Shown piece after piece: positions 54,432 to 62,929 of a DNA stretch of 64,000 nt (position 1 is the first letter of the stretch; each line of letters opens with the position of its first letter). This stretch comes from Chitinophaga sp. YR573. Its GTDB lineage: Bacteria; Bacteroidota; Bacteroidia; Chitinophagales; Chitinophagaceae. A program made the position numbers and the translations under genes. The notes beneath the pieces are model-generated. The model ran no database searches. It had not been told where the DNA came from and saw only the letters and a program-made list of their open reading frames with translations. The stretch spans positions 4,500,803-4,564,802 of the forward strand of contig NZ_FOJF01000001.1 in NCBI RefSeq assembly GCF_900110995.1. The letters run 5' to 3'.

Positions 54432-56920
54432 TCTGCAGCTTGTTTTTGTTCACGTAACGGATTAAATTTCACGGTCGGATCTTTAGCTCCGGGAGCATTT
54501 ACAAAGTGATTGAAACGCTTACGCAGCTCAGGATTCTCTACCACTTCTTTCCACTCGCATTTGTATTTATCTACCAGGGCTTGCATTTCAGCTTCTAATT
54601 GTTCAGCAATACCCAGACTATCATTCACTATTACATTGCGCAGGTAAGTAATGCCACCATCCAGTTTATTCAGCCAGGTAGCTGTACGGGTCAGGGGATC
54701 GGCTGTTTTGATGTAGAACATCAGGAAACGGTCGATGTAACTGATGCAGGTATCGCTATCCAGGTCGGATGCCAGCAATATTGCATGTTGTGGCTTGGAG
54801 CCACCATTACCGCCTACATACAGGTTCCAGCCTTTTTCTGTAGCAATGATGCCGAAGTCTTTGGATTGTGCTTCCGCACATTCGCGGATACATCCGGATA
54901 CGGCTGATTTTATTTTATGAGGAGCGCGGAGCCCACGATACCTTTCTTCTATACGGATGGCAAAACTTACACTGTCGTGCAGACCAAAGCGACACCAGGT
55001 AGAGCCTACGCAGCTTTTAACGGTACGTAACGCTTTCCCGTAAGCATGGCCGCTTTCAAAGCCTGCATTGATAAGTTCTTCCCATATAGCGGGGAGATCA
55101 CTGAGGTGAGCGCCGAACAGGTCTATGCGCTGGCCACCGGTAATCTTAGTATAGAGGTTGTATTTCAATCCCACCTGTGCAATGACCAGCAGTTTCTCCG
55201 GTGTGATTTCACCACCAGGAATGCGGGGTACAACAGAGTAGGTACCACCTTTCTGGATATTCGCCAGGTAGCGGTCGTTAGAATCCTGTACGGTATCATT
55301 TCCTTTTTCCAGGATCATATCATTCCACAGACTGGCCATGATAGAAGCTACCACAGGTTTGCAGATTTCACATCCATCGCCCTGGCCATAATGGTCCAGC
55401 GCATCATCAAAGGAGCGGATCTCTTTAATATGTATCAGGTCGAAGAGTTCCTGGCGGGAGTAGGTGAAATGTTCGCAGATGACATTACGGATGTATTTGC
55501 CCTGTGCTTTCATGGTGCCGCTGATCAGGTCTTTCACCATGGGAACACAACCACCGCAGCAGGTGCCTGCTTTGGTACATTTCTTTATATCGCCCAGGGT
55601 TTCGTTACCTGCTTCCACAGCAGTGCAGATAGCGCCTTTGCTCACACTTTCACAGCTGCATATCAGTGCATCATCGGGCAGGCCCATCACGCCGGCGCCG
55701 GTTTCTGTATTACCACCTCTTGCACCCAGTAGTAAGTCTTCCGGGTTAGGAGGGAGGATGATCTTGTTTTTAGTGGTTTGCAGCAGCATATTATAAGCAT
55801 CCGCATCGCCGATGAGTATTCCGCCCAGGAGCAGTTTACCATCACCGGAGATGTTGATGCGCTGATAGGTGCCTTTCATGGTATCTTCGAATACAATGCT
55901 GCGGCAGGTATCTGCTGGTGCAAAGGGATCCCCAAAGCTGGCCACATCTACCCCTATCAGTTTTAATTTGGTGCTCATGTCGAAGCCGGTGAAGGCTTTC
56001 TGATCACCCAGAATATGCGATGCTGCCACTTCTGCCATTTCATAACCGGGGGCTACCAGACCGTAAATCATACCATTATAGAGGGCGCATTCGCCGATGG
56101 CATAAATAGAGGGGTCGGTAGTTTGCAGTTGTTCGTTTACGAGGATACCGCCGCGGTGTCCTGTTTCAAGGCCGGATAAGCGGGCCAGTTCATCCCGGGG
56201 TTTAATGCCCGCAGAGATTACCAGCATGTCTGCTTCCAGTATAGAGTCGTCTGCAAACTGCAGGGCGGAGATGGTATCTTCTCCTAATATAGCGGCGGTA
56301 TTTTTGTTGGTATGTATATGGAGTCCCAGGCTTTCCAGTTTATGCTGGAGCATACGGGAGCCGTTATCATCTATCTGCCGGGGCATGAGCCTGGGGGCAA
56401 ATTCTATCACATGGGTATCAGAGAGGCCCAGGTCCAGGAGAGCTTTAGCTGCTTCCAGGCCCAGTAGTCCGCCACCTATTACCACGCCTCTGGTAGCTTT
56501 TGGTGCATAATCGCGCATCAGTTCCAGGTCTTCTATGGTGCGGTATATAAAGACACCTTTTTTGTCTACACCCGGAATAGGGGGTACAAAAGCGGAAGAG
56601 CCTGTAGCAATTATGAGGTAATCATATGTTTCAGTGATATCTTTGTAGGAGTGAACGGTTTTATGTACTCTGTCTATTTGTTGAACAGGATCGCCGAGAT
56701 GCAAACGTATATGATTATCAGTGTACCAGCTGGCAGGGGCCATCAGGAGATCATCAGCAGTTTTTCCGGAGAAAAACTCGCTAAGATGTACCCTATCGTA
56801 GGCTGGGCGGGGCTCTTCGCCAAAAATCACAATTTCCAAGGTGCCGGCAGGTGCTTTTGCTATTATTTTCTCACAAAATTTGTAGCTCACCATGCCGTTT
56901 CCTATTATTACAATTTTCAT
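54422..56920 (-). CDS. nirB: NADH-dependent nitrite reductase large subunit
   Basis: An 832-residue cytoplasmic enzyme reducing nitrite to ammonium with NADH, FAD, iron-sulfur and sirohaem. The N-terminal FAD motif is VIIGNGMVSYKFCE and the NAD motif is GVVIGGGLLGLEAAKAL (about 143-159). A BFD-like [2Fe-2S] domain (about 420-470) has LICSCES and CCGGC. A second Cys pair lies in GCEICKP. The sirohaem part has the ligands CVGSTWC (C-x5-C, near 637) and CIREC (C-x3-C, near 675). All cofactor sites look complete. It is first in the - strand nitrate operon, and cobA, needed for sirohaem, is divergent from it. Confidence 0.97.
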   Translation of the reverse strand: MKIVIIGNGMVSYKFCEKIIAKAPAGTLEIVIFGEEPRPAYDRVHLSEFFSGKTADDLLMAPASWYTDNHIRLHLGDPVQQIDRVHKTVHSYKDITETYDYLIIATGSSAFVPPIPGVDKKGVFIYRTIEDLELMRDYAPKATRGVVIGGGLLGLEAAKALLDLGLSDTHVIEFAPRLMPRQIDDNGSRMLQHKLESLGLHIHTNKNTAAILGEDTISALQFADDSILEADMLVISAGIKPRDELARLSGLETGHRGGILVNEQLQTTDPSIYAIGECALYNGMIYGLVAPGYEMAEVAASHILGDQKAFTGFDMSTKLKLIGVDVASFGDPFAPADTCRSIVFEDTMKGTYQRINISGDGKLLLGGILIGDADAYNMLLQTTKNKIILPPNPEDLLLGARGGNTETGAGVMGLPDDALICSCESVSKGAICTAVEAGNETLGDIKKCTKAGTCCGGCVPMVKDLISGTMKAQGKYIRNVICEHFTYSRQELFDLIHIKEIRSFDDALDHYGQGDGCEICKPVVASIMASLWNDMILEKGNDTVQDSNDRYLANIQKGGTYSVVPRIPGGEITPEKLLVIAQVGLKYNLYTKITGGQRIDLFGAHLSDLPAIWEELINAGFESGHAYGKALRTVKSCVGSTWCRFGLHDSVSFAIRIEERYRGLRAPHKIKSAVSGCIRECAEAQSKDFGIIATEKGWNLYVGGNGGSKPQHAILLASDLDSDTCISYIDRFLMFYIKTADPLTRTATWLNKLDGGITYLRNVIVNDSLGIAEQLEAEMQALVDKYKCEWKEVVENPELRKRFNHFVNAPGAKDPTVKFNPLREQKQAAEWK

Positions 56921-56967
56921 ATATATGAGCGATGTTTAGAAGAATGAGCTATTATTTGGTTGATTTT

Positions 56968-56981
56968 ATGATCTGCATCAT
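56968..56981. promoter_or_regulatory. FNR-like palindrome in the nirB/cobA divergent region
   Basis: ATGAT-ctgc-ATCAT is a perfect inverted repeat with the core TGAT-N4-ATCA of FNR boxes (TTGAT-N4-ATCAA); only the outermost bases differ. It lies 47 bases upstream of nirB and 76 before cobA. The FNR-like regulator encoded downstream of cobA is the obvious candidate to bind it. Confidence 0.6.
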
Positions 56982-57057
56982 GAAATTAACAATAAGTATT
57001 CTATTTTTATAGTGATTTCTGTGATTTTACTCATATTAATTTATTTATAATATACAT

Positions 57058-57816
57058 ATGGCTTATTTATCTCTCGTAGGTGCAGGTCCAGGTGACCCGG
57101 AATTAATCACCCTGAAAGCGATCAATACGATCCGGGAAGCAGACGTTATATTATATGACGCCCTGGTAAATGAAGCATTGCTGCAATATGCGAAGCCGGG
57201 AGCGGTGCTTAAGTTTGTAGGTAAGCGTTATGGCTGCCATTCCCTGTCCCAGCAGGAGATCAATCACCTGATCGTGGAATATGCACAGTCGCATGGGCAT
57301 GTGGTACGCTTAAAAGGTGGAGATCCTTTTGTATTTGGCCGTGCGGGTGAAGAGATTGCTACTGCAAAGGCTGCGGGTATACCCGTACAGGTGATTCCGG
57401 GCATTTCCAGTGCATTGGCCGCTCCTGCAGGTCAGATGATCCCGCTGACCAGCCGGGGTATTACAGAAAGCTTCTGGGTAACGACCGGGACTACACTCAC
57501 AGGGGGTATATCCTCAGATCTTGAACTGGCTGCTCAGTCAACGGCGACTGTCATTATATTAATGGCTATGAGCCGGTTGGAAGCTATCATGGAAATATTT
57601 ACCCGGCATGGTAAAAGTGAAATGCCTGTCGCTATCATACAAGATAGTACTACTGAAAAGGAAAAGATGGTCATCGGAACGGTAAAGGATATTATATTTA
57701 AGTCGCAATATGCCGGAATGGCGAACCCCGCTGTTATTGTAATAGGAGAAGTGGTACGATTGCGGGATTTCACCGGTACGGTACAGGAATTAATAAAACG
57801 GAATGAAGAAAGATAA
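57058..57816 (+). CDS. cobA: Uroporphyrinogen-III C-methyltransferase
   Basis: Makes precorrin-2 from uroporphyrinogen III with two SAM molecules, the first step to sirohaem, the cofactor of NirB. The 252-residue protein has only the methyltransferase domain. Diagnostic motifs are LVGAGPGDPELITLKA (N-terminal P-loop) and LKGGDPFVFGRAGEE. VIPGISSALAAPA and SFWVTTGT also match the family. The dehydrogenase/ferrochelatase part of CysG is absent and must be elsewhere. The gene overlaps the next by 14 bases and is divergent from nirB. Confidence 0.96.
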   Translation: MAYLSLVGAGPGDPELITLKAINTIREADVILYDALVNEALLQYAKPGAVLKFVGKRYGCHSLSQQEINHLIVEYAQSHGHVVRLKGGDPFVFGRAGEEIATAKAAGIPVQVIPGISSALAAPAGQMIPLTSRGITESFWVTTGTTLTGGISSDLELAAQSTATVIILMAMSRLEAIMEIFTRHGKSEMPVAIIQDSTTEKEKMVIGTVKDIIFKSQYAGMANPAVIVIGEVVRLRDFTGTVQELIKRNEER

Positions 57817-58489
57817 GCACGATTGTGATTTACAGACCTGTATGTTATGCAGGTTATGTATCAAAGAATGGCTTCCTGCTGTAGATAATCACAGGAAGAA
57901 TTTTTCCTTAAAGAAAGGACAGTTATTGTTTCGCGAAGGAGAACCGGTAACCGGGATCTATTTTATCTTCTCAGGTACTGTAAAGGTGCATAAACACTGG
58001 GGAGAAGAAAAGGAACTCATTGTACGCTTTGCCCGTAAAGGAGATATAGTAGGGCATCGCGGGGTAGGGGCTGAAATGGTGTATCCGGTATCTGCTACTG
58101 CGCTGGAACCAGTAACACTTTGTTTCATCGACCTTGAATTTTTCCAGGCCTCTCTTAAAGTAAATCATACCCTGCTGCACGAGCTGATGATGTTTTATGC
58201 ACGTGAGTTACAGGAGTCTGAAAAGAATATGCGCAACCTGGTGCATATGCCGGTGAAAGGACGTATTGCCCATGCTTTGCTGACATTACGCGATAAGTTT
58301 GGCAACACGGAAGATGGGGCTATTGATATGACACTGGGCCGGCAGGACCTTGCTTCTTTTACAGGTACTACCTATGAAACGGCATTCCGTATAATGAGTG
58401 AACTGATACAGGAAAATGTGATCGCTGTATCAGGTAAAAGCATTGCGGTCCTCAATGCCGAAAAATTACAGGAGCTGGAAAAACTATAA
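57803..58489 (+). CDS. FNR-like Crp-family regulator with iron-sulfur cysteines
   Basis: A 228-residue Crp/Fnr transcription factor. The N-terminus has Cys8, Cys13, Cys16 and Cys19 (C-x4-C-x2-C-x2-C), and Cys107 in VTLCFID aligns by context with Cys122 of E. coli FNR (SMVCEIP). These are the residues needed for an oxygen- or NO-labile [4Fe-4S] cluster. The cyclic-nucleotide-like barrel is at about 30-115, the dimer helix at about 118-140, and the helix-turn-helix at about 170-210. Its recognition helix, TYETAFR, keeps the Glu and Arg used by FNR but has Phe where FNR has Ser. It is co-transcribed with cobA, so it probably controls nitrate/nitrite genes. Confidence 0.87.
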   Translation: MKKDKHDCDLQTCMLCRLCIKEWLPAVDNHRKNFSLKKGQLLFREGEPVTGIYFIFSGTVKVHKHWGEEKELIVRFARKGDIVGHRGVGAEMVYPVSATALEPVTLCFIDLEFFQASLKVNHTLLHELMMFYARELQESEKNMRNLVHMPVKGRIAHALLTLRDKFGNTEDGAIDMTLGRQDLASFTGTTYETAFRIMSELIQENVIAVSGKSIAVLNAEKLQELEKL

Positions 58490-59107
58490 CAGTTTATATT
58501 CAGTAGCCATTTTCACGACGGAAGTAGTGTTGTTCACACCAAACTTTTCCATCAGGTTTTTACGGTGGCTTTCTACTGTATGTGTGCTGATAAATAACTG
58601 TTCTGCTATCTGCATAGTAGTTAATCCTTTTCCTATCAGGTGTAATATTTCTTTTTCTCTCCTGGTAATACGGGGGATGGCTTTCAGTTCTTCCATATCC
58701 GCATTTTTCAATGCTTCTTTTGTACTGCTGCAGAGGTATTGTTCTCCATCCATAATCGCATAGATCGCATGGATGATCTCTGTTCCCAGTGCGTTTTTCA
58801 GTACGTATCCACTGGCCCCGTTCTGTAACATGCTATGGATAACGGGATGTTCATCATGGATACTGAGGGCAATGATCTTTATATCTTCATATTTCTTTTT
58901 GATCTCCTTGCACAAATTAATACCACTTACATCCGGCAGGTTTACATCCATCAGTATTACATCCGGTTGTTCCTTTTCCAATGCGGCCAGCACACTTTTT
59001 CCATTGCTGAAATCTCCGTTTACAGAGATGCCATCATCATTCCTCAGTATATTCTTTAGGCCCTCCACCATGATAGGGTGGTCTTCAACAACAATTACCT
59101 TTATCAT
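58484..59107 (-). CDS. NarL-type response regulator
   Basis: A LuxR-family DNA-binding response regulator, 207 residues from the ATG at 59107. That start overlaps the kinase stop as ATGA, so an earlier ATG at 59116 is less likely. The receiver domain has the acidic VVEDHP and phosphoacceptor Asp54 (ILMDVNLPD). The C-terminal helix-turn-helix has ITRREKEILHLIGKGLTTMQ and STHTVESHRKNLM. It converges with the FNR-like gene, overlapping its 3' end by six bases. The partner is the upstream kinase. Its place beside the nitrate locus suggests a NarXL-like role, which is inference. Confidence 0.94.
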   Translation of the reverse strand: MIKVIVVEDHPIMVEGLKNILRNDDGISVNGDFSNGKSVLAALEKEQPDVILMDVNLPDVSGINLCKEIKKKYEDIKIIALSIHDEHPVIHSMLQNGASGYVLKNALGTEIIHAIYAIMDGEQYLCSSTKEALKNADMEELKAIPRITRREKEILHLIGKGLTTMQIAEQLFISTHTVESHRKNLMEKFGVNNTTSVVKMATEYKLL

Positions 59108-61113
59108 ATTGTACATTCAATTATTATAGTAGTACCTGTTCCTGCTTCTGATTGTATATCCATCTTTGCTCCCAGGAAATCCACACGTGCCTGTATGTTG
59201 GCGCGTCCTGCTCCTTTGATACTGTTACTGGCAGCTACGTCAAATCCTTTTCCATCATCCTCTACCGTTAGGAACACATCATTTCCTGTTTGTTGTAAGA
59301 GTACAAGTATCTGATCTGCATCTGCATGTTTAATAGCATTGTTCACCAGCTCCTGCATAATGCGGTATAGTACCACCTGCCTGGTATGTTCCATGGTGGT
59401 AGTCTGGAAGTTGAACACCTGGCAAACCACATTTTTTACGCCTGTCTTTTTCAATCCGCGGCAGTATTCTACAGTAGCTTCTCCCAGTCCGTACTTGATG
59501 AGTATTTCAGGCATCATACTGCGGGCAATGCGACGCAGTTCATCCATCGCTTCATCCAGGCGCTGCATGGTATTCTCTACCTGTGTTTGCGTACGGGACG
59601 ACTCCTGGGAAGGAGAGATGGTAGAGAGTTCCAGTTTAATACCGGAGAGTAATCCGCCGAGTCCATCGTGGAGATCACGTGCCAGGCGGGTACGTTCCTG
59701 TTCCTGTCCTTCCAGCATCGCGGATAAGAGGGAGATCTGGTGTTCCTGTCTGATGCGTTCCACTTCAAAGAGATGCAGCTTTTGCTGTTGTTCCAGCAGT
59801 TTACGTCCGTTGCGGTAAAACTGATAACTTAAAGAAGCGACTATCACCAGTGATAACATGATAACACCCATCAGCGATAGTAACAAACGGTTCTTTTGCA
59901 ACGCAAATTCCTGACGTTCGTTTTCATGCTGTAACTGCATGATGCGGTTTTCTTTTTCAGAAGATTGATACCTGGCTTCCAGTTCATGCAGTTTCTGTGT
60001 TACTTCTGTTTCCTGAAGACTGTCGGCCAGTGTTACATAGTTCCTGAGATAGGTATAGGCTCCTTCCGGGTCATGTTGTTTGTAGGCAATTTCTGCCATC
60101 AGGTCCCAGGCATGGAGTCGTAGTGAATATTCTTTGAGTGTTAATGCCAGTGTTGCATATTCCTGCATCAGGCTCATGGCCTGATCGTTTTTCCCCAGTC
60201 GTTGGTATAGTTTTGCGAGTGAGTAAAGGTTGTTACAGGTAGCATGTATATCGTGATAACGGCGGGCGATAGAAAGTCCGCTGTTGAACATGGTAGTGGC
60301 GTGAAAATACAATTGGTTTTTCACATCCAGCTGTCCCTGGTATTCGTAATAATTGGCCCACAGACTGATAGAATCTGCTCCTGTCTGATCGAGTTTTTTC
60401 TTTGCATCTGCCAGATAGTGTTGCATCTGTGGCAGGCTGTCCATATAATACATACAACTGGCCATACTCATTTGCCTGCTGGCGATGAGATGACTGTATG
60501 CCCGCGCATCTTTATACGTTTCTATGCTTTTAAGGTAATAGGTAGTAGCTGTTTTATACTGTGATTTATTAAAGAAGATATTACCAAGATTGTTATAAGT
60601 ATCACCCAGTATGATAGATTCATCCAGCTTTTCCAGCAGGGGGATGGATTGCAGGTATTCCTCTACCTGTTGTTCTGTACGGCCATTATTCCCTAATACT
60701 GTTCCCATGCCTATTTTAGTCATGGCCAGCAGTTTTCTGCTTTGCCTGGAAGTATCTTTTGCCAGGATTTCTCTGGCAAGCAGGAAATTCTTTTGTGATT
60801 CGGTGAGGTTATCTTCTTTGCCATACCAGGTCCCCATTGCCTGATAAGTACGGGCCATTGCCAGCTTGTTTTCCAGTTTTTGCTGTAATTCCAGGGCTTG
60901 CTGGAAACAGTTGACTGCCAGCAGGCTGTCTTTCGGGGGTAACATTTTAGCCAGTAAAACCAATAATTCTGCCTTTTCAGTATCTGAATTGACCTTCCTC
61001 AAGGCTCTTTGCAGGCTATCTATAGTATGAGGAGGAGTGGCTGCAAGTGCTTGCGTCCAGACTAACAAAGTGCATATCAGTACTTTAGATACTTTTTTCA
61101 GTGTCGGCATCAT
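59104..61113 (-). CDS. TPR-containing sensor histidine kinase (NarX/DesK type)
   Basis: A 669-residue kinase from the ATG at 61113 (or 61110). The signal peptide ends near QALAA, and about six TPR-like repeats (about 45-390) form a periplasmic sensor. A coiled coil, one membrane helix (about 410-432, LLLSLMGVIMLSLVIVASLS), and a HisKA_3 domain with phospho-acceptor His482 in ARDLHDGLGG follow. The HATPase_c domain has VNNAIKHA and EDDGKGFD; the final GRANIQARVDFLG is the G2-like loop. An ATG at 61149 is ruled out because it falls in the -7 promoter element. It pairs with the regulator gene downstream. Confidence 0.93.
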   Translation of the reverse strand: MMPTLKKVSKVLICTLLVWTQALAATPPHTIDSLQRALRKVNSDTEKAELLVLLAKMLPPKDSLLAVNCFQQALELQQKLENKLAMARTYQAMGTWYGKEDNLTESQKNFLLAREILAKDTSRQSRKLLAMTKIGMGTVLGNNGRTEQQVEEYLQSIPLLEKLDESIILGDTYNNLGNIFFNKSQYKTATTYYLKSIETYKDARAYSHLIASRQMSMASCMYYMDSLPQMQHYLADAKKKLDQTGADSISLWANYYEYQGQLDVKNQLYFHATTMFNSGLSIARRYHDIHATCNNLYSLAKLYQRLGKNDQAMSLMQEYATLALTLKEYSLRLHAWDLMAEIAYKQHDPEGAYTYLRNYVTLADSLQETEVTQKLHELEARYQSSEKENRIMQLQHENERQEFALQKNRLLLSLMGVIMLSLVIVASLSYQFYRNGRKLLEQQQKLHLFEVERIRQEHQISLLSAMLEGQEQERTRLARDLHDGLGGLLSGIKLELSTISPSQESSRTQTQVENTMQRLDEAMDELRRIARSMMPEILIKYGLGEATVEYCRGLKKTGVKNVVCQVFNFQTTTMEHTRQVVLYRIMQELVNNAIKHADADQILVLLQQTGNDVFLTVEDDGKGFDVAASNSIKGAGRANIQARVDFLGAKMDIQSEAGTGTTIIIECTI

Positions 61114-61146
61114 ATATAATCTGCCTGAAATATATAAATAAATACT

Positions 61147-61175
61147 CAAATGTATGATATCGGGCTACTATTCAA
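61147..61175 (-). promoter_or_regulatory. Promoter of the two-component operon
   Basis: On the - strand this reads TTG (61175-61173), 18 bases, then TACATTTG (61154-61147), a good match to the Bacteroidota TTTG/TAnnTTTG promoter. It lies 33 bases upstream of the kinase ATG at 61113. Confidence 0.6.
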
Positions 61176-61229
61176 TAAGCTTCGTGTTTGCAGGGAAGTG
61201 TCTTAAACAAGGCAACGCAGAAAGAGCCT

Positions 61230-61364
61230 AAACTCTCCTATAAACTCTTTATAACTGAGAATAGACTAGTATATAATCCCTATATAAGCCGTATCTATAT
61301 AGGTACGGCTTATATACCTGTTATATAGGGGTCATATACGACTTATATACGGGTTATATACCCT
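61230..61364. repeat. Array of TATATA elements at 11- and 15-base spacing
   Basis: In the intergenic region upstream of the kinase promoter, TATATA starts at 61270, 61281, 61296, 61311, 61322, 61344 and 61355, with CATATA at 61333. From 61310 to 61364 this is five tandem 11-base units of the form TTATATAnnnn (third unit TCATATA). Two weaker TATA elements also 11 bases apart are at 61239 and 61250. A perfect 13-base inverted repeat (TATATAAGCCGTA at 61281-61293, TACGGCTTATATA at 61304-61316) lies inside. The spacing equals one DNA helical turn. Confidence 0.8.
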
Positions 61365-61485
61365 AATGCACAGAATCTCAGTAGGTTAACACTACCTATT
61401 AATATTTCGATGCTTTTTTACTACTGATTATCAATATATTAAAATAGAATTAAAAATTCAATGTCATTTAGTAGTCCCATAAAAA

Positions 61486-61508
61486 AGCCGGAAAAAAGCT
61501 TTCCGGCT
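61486..61508 (-). terminator. Intrinsic terminator after the DUF983 gene
   Basis: AGCCGGAAA (61486-61494) and TTTCCGGCT (61500-61508) form a 9-base stem. On the - strand it is followed directly by TTTTTT, so it ends the AraC/DUF983 transcript and insulates the kinase promoter region. Confidence 0.9.
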
Positions 61509-61521
61509 GATATTTTGTAAT

Positions 61522-61929
61522 TTATTGGTGAGCTGGTCTATATCGGACAAAGAACGCCAGCCATATAGTCCTGGACACGCGCATAATAGGTGGTTGCAGC
61601 AGCAACAGTAGTACAGCATTAATACCCAGCCACCAGAACATACGGTTATCATATAATGAAAATCCGATGATTACCCACCAGGCGATAAAAGTGGCTACAC
61701 TGAAAGCGATCGTTAATGCATAACTGACATAACCGGTACCATAGTAAAAGCCGATCTCTCTTTCAAAGTTTTCTCCGCATACCGGGCACTTTTCGTTCAT
61801 CTCCATAAAGTGTTTCAGGTTATATGCATTGTTGCCTTTGAAGATTTTTCCTTCACGACATGCCGGGCATTTATTCTGTAATACACTGATCAAAACGTTG
61901 TGTCTTTTTCCTGTTTTTTCGGCACACAT
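61522..61929 (-). CDS. DUF983 family membrane protein
   Basis: A 135-residue protein of the DUF983 family, function unknown. An N-terminal zinc-ribbon-like region has CPAC (Cys21, Cys24) and CPVC (Cys48, Cys51). It is followed by the family-typical NFEREIGFYYGTGYVSYAL and two hydrophobic helices at about 70-90 and 97-115. It likely sits in the inner membrane with the metal-binding head in the cytoplasm. It lies 12 bases after the AraC-type gene, so the two are probably transcribed together and end at the terminator downstream. Confidence 0.88.
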   Translation of the reverse strand: MCAEKTGKRHNVLISVLQNKCPACREGKIFKGNNAYNLKHFMEMNEKCPVCGENFEREIGFYYGTGYVSYALTIAFSVATFIAWWVIIGFSLYDNRMFWWLGINAVLLLLLQPPIMRVSRTIWLAFFVRYRPAHQ

Positions 61930-61941
61930 AAAATATCTTTT

Positions 61942-62796
61942 TTATTGGTTAATGAATTTTTTTCTAAACTCTTCAGGAGTGATCCCTTCGTAGTTTTTAA
62001 AGAATCTTGTGAAGTAGGAGTTATCTTTGAAATTAAGTTCATAGGCTATTTCAAGAATATTCATGCCTGCATTGGTGAGCAGACGTTTTGCTTCCAGCAA
62101 TACTCTTTCACGAATCACATCTCCGGCTGTTTTTCCCAATAATTCCCGGCATAATGCGTTTAAATGATTGGGGGTGATATACAACAGTTCTGCATATTCT
62201 TTCGGTAAACGCATGCTGCGGTAATACTGATTGATCAGTTGTTGAAAACTTTTCAGCAGGGTAGAGGTATGGTTTGGCAGATTATCATAATTATTCCGGT
62301 TACCATTATTCTCTACCATCATAAACATTTCCAGCAGCCTTACACGAATGAGATCTTTATTTACAGTGGTCAGTAAGGCTTCAAACACCGGTATTATTTC
62401 CGGTGTAAGCTGACATACGCACTGACTGCTGATACCGTTAAAGAAGCTGAATTGCTCCAGGTAGGATGGGTTCAGGAGAAATGGCCGGAAGAAATCTGCA
62501 GAGAAATGGATGATATAACCATCTGTCTCTCCTTTAAAATCCCAGCTATGAACTTGTCCGGGTGCCATGAAATAAGCCTGGTAGGGAGCTACATCAAATT
62601 TTACAAAATCGATGGTATGTGTTCCGCTACCTTTGGTGAAAAGCACCAGGTGGTAAAAGGAATGCCGGTGAGCATTGTGAAGGGCCTGGTAATGTTTATC
62701 CAGGTATCCTCCAAAACGTTCTATCATCAAATCCCGCTCATGACCGTTTTTATCGATGGTACATATATCATAAACCGGTATCGTTGCGCGGGCCAT
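61942..62796 (-). CDS. AraC-family transcriptional regulator
   Basis: A 284-residue regulator from the ATG at 62796 (MARATIPVYD). An in-frame ORF extends upstream to 63069, but that part overlaps the start of the divergent AsmA-like gene and the -7 element, so it is rejected. The N-terminal part is a cupin-like ligand domain (HRHSFYHLVLFTKGSGTHTI). The C-terminal two helix-turn-helix motifs (about 185-280) include ITPNHLNALCRELLGKTAGD and FKDNSYFTRFFKNYEGITP, typical of AraC. The effector is unknown. It is divergent from the AsmA-like gene, which it may regulate. Confidence 0.93.
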   Translation of the reverse strand: MARATIPVYDICTIDKNGHERDLMIERFGGYLDKHYQALHNAHRHSFYHLVLFTKGSGTHTIDFVKFDVAPYQAYFMAPGQVHSWDFKGETDGYIIHFSADFFRPFLLNPSYLEQFSFFNGISSQCVCQLTPEIIPVFEALLTTVNKDLIRVRLLEMFMMVENNGNRNNYDNLPNHTSTLLKSFQQLINQYYRSMRLPKEYAELLYITPNHLNALCRELLGKTAGDVIRERVLLEAKRLLTNAGMNILEIAYELNFKDNSYFTRFFKNYEGITPEEFRKKFINQ

Positions 62797-62822
62797 TGTT
62801 TTCCTTTTTGTTGTTGATTGTA

Positions 62823-62830
62823 CAAAATTA
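62823..62830 (-). promoter_or_regulatory. -7 promoter element for the AraC-type gene
   Basis: TAATTTTG on the - strand matches TAnnTTTG and lies 26 bases upstream of the ATG at 62796. It supports that start over the longer open frame. Confidence 0.5.
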
Positions 62831-62912
62831 CTGCAAAGCAGGGTATGGGTATGGTGGTAATCGTAGTTATTATGGTGTTTTTTACTGATTATAACATATA
62901 GAAGATAATTTC

Positions 62913-62920
62913 TATTTTTG
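62913..62920 (+). promoter_or_regulatory. -7 promoter element for the AsmA-like gene
   Basis: TATTTTTG matches TAnnTTTG and lies 9 bases before the ATG at 62930, so the transcript would have a very short leader. No clear -33 element was found. Confidence 0.4.
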
Positions 62921-62929
62921 TAGATATCT

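Noticed and set aside
61230-61364. Possible CRISPR array
   Set aside because: Units are only 11 bases long, contiguous without unique spacers, and there are no cas genes in the window.
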